From positions 1-64,000 of the forward strand of contig CALJDU010000014.1 of assembly GCA_938024995.1 (NCBI GenBank): a stretch of DNA of 64,000 nt. The letters run 5' to 3'. The notes under the pieces are model-generated. The model had not been told where the DNA came from. It searched no databases and saw only the letters and a list, made by a program, of their open reading frames with translations. Within the stretch, counting starts at the first letter, position 1. Each line of letters opens with the position of its first letter. This stretch comes from an uncultured bacterium. GTDB taxonomy: Bacteria; Myxococcota_A; Polyangia; Polyangiales; Houyiibacteriaceae. Positions 7,385-16,274 of the stretch are shown in pieces. Both the position numbers and the translations under genes were made by a program.

Positions 7385-10300
7385 TCACGGCGCGACGTTG
7401 CTACAGCAGCGGAAGCCAACGTTGGTGAGCTGGAAGCTGTCGTCCGCGACCGTGAAGTCGAAGTCACAGCGAAGCCCGCCTGCCGGGTTGTTGAAGCTGC
7501 CCCCGCGAAGCGGGTTGACCCCAGGACTCCGGGCCCGCGTCCACTCCTTCACGTTGCCGCTGATGTCGTAGACGCGCCCCGCGGCGCCCCAGTTCGCGTA
7601 GCACTGCGCGAGGTCACCCGTGGACAGGAGCTGGTCATCGTCCGCGCCGCCCGGGATCGCGTCGTAGTCGTTCCCGTTGCAGGTGTTGGGCTGGTAACTG
7701 CGACACGAGGAGCCGTAGCCGTAGTCGCAGTTGCCGGCGCTCGCTTCGCAGATCTCTTCCCACTCGGTCTCTGTACAGAGGCGCATCCCGGCGGCCGAGC
7801 ACGCGGCGACCGCTTCGGGGTACGTGACCTGGGTCCACGGGAGCACGTCCGGTCGCGAACACGAGCGCGCGCTGGACCCGCCGCTGTCGCTCGCGGTGGC
7901 GTCCGGTCGCGAGGCTTCGTAGGCGTAAACCCAGCGGTTCGAGCGGAACTGAACCATCTGCTCACGCACAAAGCTGGGGTTGGAGCCGGGCGCGCCGCGC
8001 GGCTCGTCGACGCTGCCGTCGCAATCGTTGTCGACTCCGTCGCACACCTCAGCGGTCGCGGCACCTGGCGCGGACGCGTTGCACGCGACGCCAGTTCCCG
8101 CGGCGGTGCACACGAGCTGTCCGCTTCGCTGACACGCTCCGGTTCCGCGTGAGCAGGGATCGCCGAGACCCATGTCAACGAAGGGCTCGTCGCGAAGTCC
8201 ATCGCAGTCGTTGTCGAGGTTGTCGCAACGCGTCTCCACCTCTTGGTAGGTAGACGGGTAACGGCACTCCCAACCGCCCGCGCCTCCACAGGTCGCGCGC
8301 GTTCCCGCGCACACGCCGTTCGCGTTGCAGAACGAGGGAGGTGGAGCGATGTCTTCGTCGGTCACGGCGTCACAGTCGTCATCCACGCCGTTGCACGACT
8401 CCGACCCGCTGAACTCGCAGGCGTACTCACACCCGTTCGCGTCGTTGCCATCCGCGTTGAAGAAGCCGTCCATGCAGCCGACCAGGCGACAGCTCCCGGC
8501 GCGGCACTCGGGGATGCCGTTTCGGAAGGAGCAGCGGTTGCCACAGCGGCCACAGTTGTTGATGTCGCCGACCAGGAAACCCTCGTCGGTCTCGCCGTCG
8601 CAGTCGTCATCACGCGTGTTGCAGAGCTCGGTGCTCGGCTCGACCGCGCCCATGCAGATGATCGCGCCGCCGCGGCACGCCTCGACGCCGCGCACGCACG
8701 CGCCGGTGCCGATGCCGCATCGCCCGCCGCCGCCGGGGTTGCCCTCGTCGACCTCGCCGTCGCAGTCATCGTCGACCCGGTTGCACATCTCCGCGCCGCG
8801 GGGCGTGCAGGCGTATTCACAGCCGGTCGCCTCGGAGCCGTCGATGTCGAAGAAGCCGGGCTCGCACTCGCCCAAGCGACACTCACCACGCGCGCAAGAC
8901 CCGCTCGCGTGGGCGAAGCGACAGGTCCGGCTGCAGCTGCCGCAGTTCTCGGGGTCGTTGTCGAAGTCGAAGTCTTCGTCGATCGCGACGTCACAATCGT
9001 TGTCGCGGAAGTCGCAGATGCTGTCGTCGTCGCTCGTGGTCAGGCAGCGATACTCGCAGCCGTTTGAGGGGTCTCCGTCGATGTCGAAGAACCCGACGTC
9101 ACAGCTCCCGATCCCGCACTCGCCCGCGACGCACTCGCCGAACGCGCCCGGAGGCTCGCAGCGACTGCCACACGCGCCGCAGTTGAGCACGTCGTCGCTC
9201 GTGTCGATGCCCTCGTCCACGCGGCCGTCACAGTCGTCGTCGCGATCGTTGCAGACCTCATCGCGGTCCGGGCTGCAGCCGGTGTCGCCAGAGGTGTCGG
9301 CCGCGTCGGCCGCGTCGGGCGCGGTGTCGAGGTTCGTGTCGCCAGAGGTGTCGCGCCCGCTACCAGTGTCGCGCCCAGTGCCCGTATCCGCCGCGCCGCT
9401 ATCGACACAATCGAGGCAATAGGGGTCGACGTTACAACCGGCGAGGAAGGTGACGCTCAAGGCGATCGCGGCGACCGCCTTACCGAGAAAAGGGCGAGCT
9501 CTTCGGCGCCTCCTCGCGACAAGGACGAAGAGCGCGAAGAGCGGCGCCACGGGGAGGGAAGGTTCGCTCCCCGGCACCGCGCAGCCGCCACATCCGCCGC
9601 CGCCCGCCGCGAGGACGCGACGGTTCGGATCGACCGAGCCGGTATCGGGCCCGGCGTCCACGCCGCTGTCGACTCCACCATCAACGCCGCCATCGGGGGT
9701 CGTGGTCACGGTCTCACACTCGCCGTCTTCGCAGCGCTCGCCATCCGGACACGTGAGCGTGTTGCACGGGTCTTCTTCGCAGTCACCGGTCGCCGGGTCG
9801 CACACCGTTCCCGACGAACAGCGGATCGCGATGCAGAGGTCGTCCACGCAGTCGCCCGCGACGCACGCTTCTTCGTCGTCACAGGTAACGCCGTCGCAGC
9901 GATCGAAGAAGCACTCGCCATCGCGACACTCCTGACCCGAAGGACACGTGACCGTCGCGCAGGAACCCACGCAGCTTCCGTCGCGACAAGCCTGACCCTC
10001 GTCGCAGCTGATCATCGCGCAGGGGTCGATCTCGCACTCGCCGGTCACGACGTCGCAGATCTCGTCTTCGCCGCAACCCAGACCGCGGCAGCTGTCCTCG
10101 ACGCAGCGCCCTTCACGCGGATCACAGACCTGGCCGTCGCTGCAAGCCACGCCGTCGCACTGGAAGGTGCACGCGTTGTTCTTGCACTGACACTCACCCA
10201 CGACCTCGCTGTCGGGAGCGCAGGCCGGCTCGCCATCCTCATCGAGGATCGTCTCCGCGGCGCACTCCTCGGCGTCGCAGCGGGGAGCCACGCAGTAGCA

Positions 10301-12445
10301 GTCACCGTCGACCGTGATCGCGGTCTTGCCGAGCGGACAGATCGCGTCGCCGAACTCGCTCCGCATGCACTCCGCGGCGCACTGGCAGTCCACGCACGCG
10401 GAGGCGCCGGGGCAGATCGCGCCTTCTGCGTCCTCATCGACCGCGCCGTCACAGTCGTTGTCTTCGCAGTCGCAGGTCTCCGGACCCGCGGGCACCTCGC
10501 CGACACAAACGTTACGGCCATCGATGCACTGAGTGCGGCCGAACTCGCAGACGCCTTCGTCAGTACCGCACGACTCACCGGAACCGACCTCTTCGTCGAT
10601 GACCGCGTCACAGTCGTTATCGAGATCGTCGCACTCTTCTTCCGCGGGCGGGATCCCGCCGTCGCAAACGATCATGCCGTCGCGACAGATGTTGCGGCCG
10701 GGTGAGCACTCGCCCACGTCCGAACCGCACGGCGCGCCGACCCCGAGACCGTCGTCGATGACGCCGTCGCAGTCGTTGTCGAGCCCGTCACAGACCTCTT
10801 CGCTGGGCGGCACCGCGCCGACGCATGTCAGCGCTCCCGCGACGCACCTCAAGCGACCGCCTTCGCACTCGCCCTCGGTCTCACCACAGGCCGCCCCGAC
10901 ATCAGGATCGTCTTCATCGATCGCGCCGTCACAGTCGTTGTCGAGCCCGTCACAGACCTCGCGACCCGGCCCGACCGCGCCGTCACACGACCCAAAACGA
11001 CCGGCGACGCACAGCTGTCGACCCGAGCGACACGCGCCCTCATCGGTGCCACAGGCGCGGCTCAGTCCATCGTCGATCGACCCGTCGCAATCGTTGTCGA
11101 GCCCATCGCAGAGCTCAGGTCCGCCGGTGGTCGCGGTGCAGGATCGCCAGCGTCCGGCCGCGCAGGTCTCGATGCCCGCGCCGCACTCTCCGACATCCGT
11201 TCCGCATGGCCGCGTCAGGTCCTCGTCGATCGAGGAGTCACAGTCGTTGTCGATGTTGTCGCAGACCTCAGCGCCCGTCGGGACGCAGCCCATGCACACG
11301 TCTCCGTCGTCGATGATGCCGTCGCAATCGTTGTCGAGGCGGTCGCAGATCTCGGGCGGGACCGGGCCGCACTCACCACAGGCATTGGTCGGCTCGTCGT
11401 CCGTGCCCATGAAGCAGTTGTCGTCGCGGCCGTCGCAGTCCTCGCCGGGATCTTCGCAAAGACGGAGCGCGCTGGTCGGCGCGCCCACGCGGCCGTCGCG
11501 GTCGCACCACTTCTGGAAACCCTCGTCGATGCGCGTGTCGCAGTCGTCATCAATGTTGTTGCAGACTTCGAAGAGCAAGCTCTCGGAGATCAAGCTGGAG
11601 AACGCGAGCGCGAGCTCCTCTTCGTTGTTCGCGAGGATCGCGGTGGTCGTGCCGCCCTCGCTCGCGATCGCGTTCGCCTTCGTGATGCCCGCGCCGGAGA
11701 GACCAAAGCCGATCACGTACGTGCGGATGTCGTAGGTCTCGCCGCCGAACCGAGTGGTGCGAAGCTCGCGAGCGGCCGCCCGCGACTGCGCATCGGACGC
11801 GCAGGTCTCTTGGCCATCGGTCAAAAGGATGACGAAGTAGGGACGGCAACCGGCGAAGGGGTCGCTCGCGATCGGGCTGCTGTAGGTTGGGTCGCCGCCT
11901 TCGAAGTAACGTCGCGCGCCGCGGAGGGAACCGGCGAGCGGGGTCCAGGTGCTCGCGACCAGCTCTGGGTTGATGCCCGTGGTTGAGCAGCTGTTGCAGC
12001 TGTGGTCGACCCAGCTGAGGATCTGGTCTTGGTTGTCTTCCGCGATCGGCGCGAGGATCTCTCCGCGATCGGCGGTCGAGCCCGTCGAGGGACACCCGCC
12101 TCCCGCGTCATCGCACCCGCGGCAAACAAGACCTGGGCAGTTGCATCCGCAAGACGTCGCGCAGCCACCGCTGCAGGATCCGCTGCACGACACGCGGAAC
12201 CGCTCGAGACCGAACTGGACGTCGCCAAACGCGTTGACCGTTCGTTGCAGCGCGCACTTCGCGTCACTGAGCCGTGTCTGGGGCTGACCGCAGGTGTTCG
12301 TGCCGGATCCGGTCGAGTTATCCATCGAGCCGGAGTTGTCCATGATGACCATGAACGACGGCTTCACCTGCGTCTGCGCAGCGACAACGCTCGATGCCCC
12401 CCAAACGAGCAAGAACAAACAAATGGGCAACGACCGAGCAAGCAT
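7385..12445 (-). CDS. Giant secreted vWA / MopE-repeat protein fused in frame to a MopE-repeat / FGE-sulfatase lipoprotein
   Basis: ATG 12445 is preceded by GGAGGAC and gives a 1686-residue protein with an N-terminal signal peptide. Residues about 34-220 are a vWA domain with the metal-ion site MDNSGSM. From about 293 onward nine CDGxDNDCDGxIDE-type motifs (putative Ca-binding MopE repeats) occur, then Cys-rich EGF-like repeats. At 946-982 there is a MYXO-CTERM-like tail: Cys952 and Cys955, a hydrophobic segment, then five Arg (978-982). The frame continues without a stop into a hydrophobic segment and lipobox LAGC (Cys1004), a Thr/Asp/Gly linker, seven more MopE motifs, and a final FGE-sulfatase-like domain (about 1490-1686: RLCTETEWEEICE, ISGNVKEWT, LRGGSF, VGFRCC). 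It reads like two secreted proteins in one chain. Confidence 0.88.
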   Translation of the reverse strand: MLARSLPICLFLLVWGASSVVAAQTQVKPSFMVIMDNSGSMDNSTGSGTNTCGQPQTRLSDAKCALQRTVNAFGDVQFGLERFRVSCSGSCSGGCATSCGCNCPGLVCRGCDDAGGGCPSTGSTADRGEILAPIAEDNQDQILSWVDHSCNSCSTTGINPELVASTWTPLAGSLRGARRYFEGGDPTYSSPIASDPFAGCRPYFVILLTDGQETCASDAQSRAAARELRTTRFGGETYDIRTYVIGFGLSGAGITKANAIASEGGTTTAILANNEEELALAFSSLISESLLFEVCNNIDDDCDTRIDEGFQKWCDRDGRVGAPTSALRLCEDPGEDCDGRDDNCFMGTDDEPTNACGECGPVPPEICDRLDNDCDGIIDDGDVCMGCVPTGAEVCDNIDNDCDSSIDEDLTRPCGTDVGECGAGIETCAAGRWRSCTATTGGPELCDGLDNDCDGSIDDGLSRACGTDEGACRSGRQLCVAGRFGSCDGAVGPGREVCDGLDNDCDGAIDEDDPDVGAACGETEGECEGGRLRCVAGALTCVGAVPPSEEVCDGLDNDCDGVIDDGLGVGAPCGSDVGECSPGRNICRDGMIVCDGGIPPAEEECDDLDNDCDAVIDEEVGSGESCGTDEGVCEFGRTQCIDGRNVCVGEVPAGPETCDCEDNDCDGAVDEDAEGAICPGASACVDCQCAAECMRSEFGDAICPLGKTAITVDGDCYCVAPRCDAEECAAETILDEDGEPACAPDSEVVGECQCKNNACTFQCDGVACSDGQVCDPREGRCVEDSCRGLGCGEDEICDVVTGECEIDPCAMISCDEGQACRDGSCVGSCATVTCPSGQECRDGECFFDRCDGVTCDDEEACVAGDCVDDLCIAIRCSSGTVCDPATGDCEEDPCNTLTCPDGERCEDGECETVTTTPDGGVDGGVDSGVDAGPDTGSVDPNRRVLAAGGGGCGGCAVPGSEPSLPVAPLFALFVLVARRRRRARPFLGKAVAAIALSVTFLAGCNVDPYCLDCVDSGAADTGTGRDTGSGRDTSGDTNLDTAPDAADAADTSGDTGCSPDRDEVCNDRDDDCDGRVDEGIDTSDDVLNCGACGSRCEPPGAFGECVAGECGIGSCDVGFFDIDGDPSNGCEYRCLTTSDDDSICDFRDNDCDVAIDEDFDFDNDPENCGSCSRTCRFAHASGSCARGECRLGECEPGFFDIDGSEATGCEYACTPRGAEMCNRVDDDCDGEVDEGNPGGGGRCGIGTGACVRGVEACRGGAIICMGAVEPSTELCNTRDDDCDGETDEGFLVGDINNCGRCGNRCSFRNGIPECRAGSCRLVGCMDGFFNADGNDANGCEYACEFSGSESCNGVDDDCDAVTDEDIAPPPSFCNANGVCAGTRATCGGAGGWECRYPSTYQEVETRCDNLDNDCDGLRDEPFVDMGLGDPCSRGTGACQRSGQLVCTAAGTGVACNASAPGAATAEVCDGVDNDCDGSVDEPRGAPGSNPSFVREQMVQFRSNRWVYAYEASRPDATASDSGGSSARSCSRPDVLPWTQVTYPEAVAACSAAGMRLCTETEWEEICEASAGNCDYGYGSSCRSYQPNTCNGNDYDAIPGGADDDQLLSTGDLAQCYANWGAAGRVYDISGNVKEWTRARSPGVNPLRGGSFNNPAGGLRCDFDFTVADDSFQLTNVGFRCCSNVAP

Positions 12446-12671
12446 CAAAGTCCTCCGAACATGAGCAATGTTGCACGGATAGACGAGCCGTGCAGGTGCA
12501 CTGCCATTTAGCACTTCTGGCCGTAATGCAAATGTCACTTGTCAAAAAGAAGGGCTGGAACCAGTCATACCAAGGAGAAGGTCTTCTACGCGCGCAAGAT
12601 GTTGCAGTCCCTCCCCTCCTTGCACATCTCGCGCACCTCGGAAGACCTTCTCACTTTAAGGCAGGCTGATC
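12446..12671. other. Divergent intergenic region holding a long inverted repeat
   Basis: About 225 bp separate the giant minus-strand gene from the plus-strand hydrolase. Apart from the ribosome binding site of the minus gene and the inverted repeat at 12575-12652, no ORF or clear promoter boxes were found. Confidence 0.5.
12575..12652. repeat. Long inverted repeat with perfect 12-bp arms
   Basis: GAGAAGGTCTTC (12575-12586) is repeated in reverse complement as GAAGACCTTCTC (12641-12652). Pairing extends inward through GCGCAAGATGTTGCA opposite TGCACATCTCGCGC with a few mismatches, giving arms of about 35 bp. It has no T tract and lies between divergent starts, so it is not a normal terminator. 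It could be an operator, an RNA hairpin in the 5' leader of the hydrolase, or a mobile-element relic. Confidence 0.75.
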
Positions 12672-12674
12672 GTG

Positions 12675-13475
12675 ATGACTGAATGTCCGCTCGCTTACTC
12701 AACGGTCTCCGCCGAAGGCGCTCAGCCCGCTTCGTTCACGTTGGTGCTTCACGGGATCCTTGGCCGGCGGACCAACTGGCGCCGCGTCGCGAAGGCCCTC
12801 GCCGCGCGAGATCCAGAGCGCGGCTTCGTCCTGGTTGACCTCCGTGGGCACGGCGACTCGCAGGGCATCCCGGGTCCCCACGACGTCCATTTCGCGGCGC
12901 GTGACCTCGACACGCTCGAACTGCCCATCGATCGCGTGATCGGTCACAGCTTCGGGGGCAAGGTCGCGCTGGAGTGGAGCACGTGGGCGGAGGGGCTCAA
13001 AGAAACGTGGCTGATCGACAGCAACCCCGGGGTCCGTCGCGACACAGAAGAAGAGACCACCATCGGCGTCCTCAACATGCTCGCGCACATGCGCTTCCCC
13101 ATGGAGAGCCGTGAGCAGTTCGTTGAGCGCGTGGAGGCGCATGGGTTTCCGCGGGGCGTCGCGCAGTGGCTCGCGATGAACCTGAAGCGCGGCGCGCAAG
13201 GCTTCGACTGGAGCGTGGACCTCGACATCGTCCACGCCTTGATCGACGACTACTTCGAGCGTGATCTGTGGCCCGCGTTCGAGACGCCGCGCGTGCCGAC
13301 ACGCCTCGTGATCGGTGGGCGCTCCACTACGTTCACCGACGCGGAGCTCGAGCGCGCGATCAAGAGCGCGGAACGCGAACCCACCGTGAAGACCTTCGTC
13401 ATCAAAGAAGCGGGACACTGGGTGCACGTCGACGCCTTTGACGCGCTCGTCGACCTGCTCTCGCCCGCGCGCTAG
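12675..13475 (+). CDS. Alpha/beta hydrolase (YbfF-type esterase)
   Basis: A 266-residue cytoplasmic alpha/beta hydrolase. The order of motifs is oxyanion region LVLHGILGRRTNW, VDLRGHGDS, nucleophile elbow GHSFGG (Ser92), acid-containing stretch VIGGRSTTF, and the final catalytic His in AGHWVHVD. The early LHGILG and the elbow with Phe fit the YbfF/ABHD11 branch, which hydrolyses acyl thioesters or small esters. ATG 12675 is preferred; GTG 12672 immediately before it is the alternative. Substrate cannot be read from sequence. Confidence 0.88.
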   Translation: MTECPLAYSTVSAEGAQPASFTLVLHGILGRRTNWRRVAKALAARDPERGFVLVDLRGHGDSQGIPGPHDVHFAARDLDTLELPIDRVIGHSFGGKVALEWSTWAEGLKETWLIDSNPGVRRDTEEETTIGVLNMLAHMRFPMESREQFVERVEAHGFPRGVAQWLAMNLKRGAQGFDWSVDLDIVHALIDDYFERDLWPAFETPRVPTRLVIGGRSTTFTDAELERAIKSAEREPTVKTFVIKEAGHWVHVDAFDALVDLLSPAR

Positions 13476-13489
13476 CCTGCTTAGAGCGG

Positions 13490-14851
13490 CTACTCGTGGT
13501 CGCGGCGCAGCTCGGCGGCCACGCGAAACGCCATCTCCAGAGACTGCGCGTAGTTCAGCCGCGGATCGCACATCGTCGCGTAGTTGGTCCCGAGGTCGTG
13601 CTCGGTCAGCCCACCCGCGCCTCCGATGCACTCCGTCACGTCTTCCCCGGTGAGCTCAAAGTGGACGCCGCCGAACACCGTTCCCTCGGCCCGGTGCACC
13701 TCCATCACGCGCGTCACCTCTGCGAGGATCGCGTCGAACGCGCGCGTCTTCCTCCCGCTCTCGGTCGTCGTGGTGTTGCCGTGCATCGGGTCGCTGATCC
13801 AGAGCACGCGGCGCCCTTCCGCGGTCACTCGTCGCAAGAGGGCGGGGAGCGTGCGGCCGACGTTCTCGTGACCGAAGCGCGTGATGAACACGATCTTCCC
13901 GGCCTCGTTTGTCGGGTTCAAGAGATCGAGCAGCGTCATGACGTCGTCCACGCTCGCGGTCGGTCCGAGCTTCACGCCGATCGGGTTCTCGATGCCTCGG
14001 AAGAACTCGACGTGCGCGCCGTCGACCGCGCGGGTTCGCTCGCCGATCCACGGTAGATGCGCGGTTAAGCAATAGTGGCCCGCGCGTCTCGGCACCAGGC
14101 GCGTCATCGCCGCTTCGTAAGGAAGATGGAGACCCTCGTGACTGGTGAAGAAAGTGACGCGCGTCAGCTCATCGACGTCTCGCTCACCCAGCGCCGACAT
14201 GAAGCGCAGCGCGTCGCCGACTTGTTGGCTCAACGCGGCGTACTGCTCGCGGAGCTGATCGCTCAAGCCCGACGCGCTCGCGAAGGACAGATCCCAATAC
14301 TCCGGGTGATGAAGATCCGCGAAGCCACCATCTGTGAGTGAGCGGATGAAGTTCAGCGTCAGCGCAGCGCGGGTGTAGCCGTCGAGCATCAAGTGCGGAT
14401 CGATGCGACGGTCTTCCGCGGTGAACGCCGGGCGGTTGATCAGATCGCCGAAGTAGTTCGGGAGCGTCACGTCGCCGCGGGTCTCCTCCGCTTTGCTCCG
14501 CGGTTTCGCGTACTGACCCGCGAAGCGCCCGATGCGGGTCACCGGGCGCTCGGCCCCATGGATGAGCACAAGCGACATCTGCAGCAAGATCTTCAGCTTC
14601 GCGGCGATGACGTCCGACCGACACTCCGCGAAGGTCTCCGCGCAATCGCCCCCTTGCAGCACGAGGCGCTCGCCCCGCTGCGCGGCGGCCAGCTCCGTCT
14701 TGAGGCGCTCAATCTCGAACGAGGTCACGAGCGGCGGAAGCGCGCGGAGCTGAGTGAGCACGTCCGCGAACTCGCGCCCATCGGGGTACGTCACGGACTG
14801 GGCGGCGGTCTTCGACCGATAACTCTCGACGGTCCAGTCGGGCGAAGTCAT
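13490..14851 (-). CDS. Class II 3-deoxy-7-phosphoheptulonate (DAHP) synthase
   Basis: The enzyme joins phosphoenolpyruvate and erythrose 4-phosphate in the first step of the shikimate pathway. At 453 residues it has class II hallmarks: RLVLQGGDCAETF with the metal Cys, RIGRFAGQYAKPRS, PHLMLDGYTRAALTLNF, FFTSHEGLHLPYE, and GNTTTTESGRKTRAF with HFELTGEDVTEC near the end. The chosen ATG (14851) begins MTSPDW and gives the usual family length; a longer frame upstream adds unrelated residues. It converges on the hydrolase gene with 14 bp between the ends. Confidence 0.95.
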   Translation of the reverse strand: MTSPDWTVESYRSKTAAQSVTYPDGREFADVLTQLRALPPLVTSFEIERLKTELAAAQRGERLVLQGGDCAETFAECRSDVIAAKLKILLQMSLVLIHGAERPVTRIGRFAGQYAKPRSKAEETRGDVTLPNYFGDLINRPAFTAEDRRIDPHLMLDGYTRAALTLNFIRSLTDGGFADLHHPEYWDLSFASASGLSDQLREQYAALSQQVGDALRFMSALGERDVDELTRVTFFTSHEGLHLPYEAAMTRLVPRRAGHYCLTAHLPWIGERTRAVDGAHVEFFRGIENPIGVKLGPTASVDDVMTLLDLLNPTNEAGKIVFITRFGHENVGRTLPALLRRVTAEGRRVLWISDPMHGNTTTTESGRKTRAFDAILAEVTRVMEVHRAEGTVFGGVHFELTGEDVTECIGGAGGLTEHDLGTNYATMCDPRLNYAQSLEMAFRVAAELRRDHE

Positions 14852-14857
14852 GTGAAC

Positions 14858-14887
14858 GTTATAGTCGCTCTCGCCGGGTCGTCGTAA
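14858..14887 (-). promoter_or_regulatory. Putative promoter giving a near-leaderless DAHP synthase message
   Basis: On the minus strand a -10 box TATAAC ends 6 bases before the ATG at 14851, and TTACGA lies 18 bases further upstream. The start of transcription would fall at or next to the initiation codon, and no Shine-Dalgarno sequence is seen. Confidence 0.4.
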
Positions 14888-14983
14888 CTGGAGGGTGATG
14901 AAGCGAGGGGATTCTTCCGGGAATGTAGCGCTGAGCGTGCAGATCGCGCACGATTCCCTTTGTCCGCTCTCCGGTCCCTTTCG

Positions 14984-16225
14984 ATGAAGCCCGCTCGCCG
15001 CAATCAGCTCCTCCTCGATCGCAACCTCGCGTCTGTCTGCCGACGCGCGGGTGCCTTGCCCGCGCTGACCGACGATACCGCGACCCAGGCGGAGCGTAGA
15101 AGGCTGGAAGGCGCGCTCAAGCGCGGCGAACCTTTCGCGCCCGCTCGTCATGACGCGCCCCCGGTTCGGGTCTCCGCGGCGATCTGGCACGCGCTGGAGT
15201 CGGGCCGGAGGGTCGCGCGACGAGAAGAGATCCCGCTCTACGAAGAGCGCTTCGAAGAGCTGGAGCTGGAGCTCGCGATCGTGGAGTCGATGGGCCGACC
15301 ACAGCGCCTCGCGCCACTCGTCCAGCGACGTTACGGAACGGCGCGTGACGAGGTGAGCACCTCAGCGCTCCACGCGGCCCACAGCATCGCAGCGGGCCTC
15401 GGCGTCTCGGGGACCTTTCGTGAGCGCTCGCTCCTCGCGATCGCGACCGAGCTCCTCTCGCTCTTGCCACCGACGGAGCCCGAACCACGCTCGCTCCCCG
15501 CGGTCGCGACGAACACCAAGTCCATGACCAGCGTCGTCCTCGGGGTCGCGCAAGCCGCAGGGGTTCCGGTCACGGTTCGCGTGGAGCCGACCCTGCTCTC
15601 GCGCGCGGCGGCCGGCGGTCGCACCGTGTTCATCGCGGACAGTACCTATGGAAAGCGTGAAGCCACCCGGCTCGCGGTTCATGAGGTTCTCGGGCATCTC
15701 GTCGCGAGCGCCAACGGCCGCAATCAACCGCTCGGGATCTTCGCGCATGGAACCGCGGGTTCGTTTTCGGACCAAGAGGGCGTCGCGATCGCGCTCGAAG
15801 AAGAGCACGGGCTGATGGACGTGGCGCGCGCGCGAACCATCGCGGGACGGGTGATCGCTTCGGACTGCGCGCATCGCTCTGTTCCCTTCGCCGAAGCGGC
15901 CTTCACGTTGACGCGCGAGCACGGTTTCTCGCCGAGCGACACGATCGTCCTCTGCGAGCGCGCCTATCGAGGCGGCGGGATCGCGCGCGACATCATCTAC
16001 CTCCGCGGATGGCTCCGGGTGCGCGCGGCGCTCGCGAACGGCGCCACGCTCGACGAGCTTCGGCTCGGCCGGATCGGTGTCCGTGACCTGCCTATCGTTC
16101 GCCAGATGTGCGCCGACGGGCGCGCGCGCGAAGGGATCTACGGCAAACGCCCTCGCGCGGAGCCTGTGACCAACACGGCTCCGGTGGCTCCTGCCTCATG
16201 GTCCCGCGTCGACGCGACCTCTTGA
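14984..16225 (+). CDS. QEGLA-motif metallopeptidase (DUF1704 / MATCAP-like)
   Basis: A 413-residue protein of the DUF1704 family, annotated in bacteria as flavohemoglobin expression-modulating QEGLA motif protein and related to eukaryotic tyrosine carboxypeptidases (MATCAP). The zinc site HEVLGH (His233, Glu234, His237) and the third-ligand motif QEGVA (264-268, followed by an acidic EEE) are both intact, so catalysis is expected. The substrate in bacteria is unknown. ATG 14984 (MKPARRN) is chosen over TTG 14960. It is divergent from the DAHP synthase gene with about 130 bp between them. Confidence 0.85.
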   Translation: MKPARRNQLLLDRNLASVCRRAGALPALTDDTATQAERRRLEGALKRGEPFAPARHDAPPVRVSAAIWHALESGRRVARREEIPLYEERFEELELELAIVESMGRPQRLAPLVQRRYGTARDEVSTSALHAAHSIAAGLGVSGTFRERSLLAIATELLSLLPPTEPEPRSLPAVATNTKSMTSVVLGVAQAAGVPVTVRVEPTLLSRAAAGGRTVFIADSTYGKREATRLAVHEVLGHLVASANGRNQPLGIFAHGTAGSFSDQEGVAIALEEEHGLMDVARARTIAGRVIASDCAHRSVPFAEAAFTLTREHGFSPSDTIVLCERAYRGGGIARDIIYLRGWLRVRAALANGATLDELRLGRIGVRDLPIVRQMCADGRAREGIYGKRPRAEPVTNTAPVAPASWSRVDATS

Positions 16226-16274
16226 TTTGCCGCGCTACTTAATCCGCCGCGCTACTTGATCCGCCGCGCTACGT
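16224..16274. repeat. Three tandem 17-bp repeats across converging gene ends
   Basis: GATTTGCCGCGCTACTT, AATCCGCCGCGCTACTT and GATCCGCCGCGCTACGT follow each other exactly. The array begins at the last codon of the metallopeptidase gene and runs into the stop codon and last codon of coaD. Since 17 is not a multiple of three, expansion or contraction would alter the coaD end. Confidence 0.8.
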
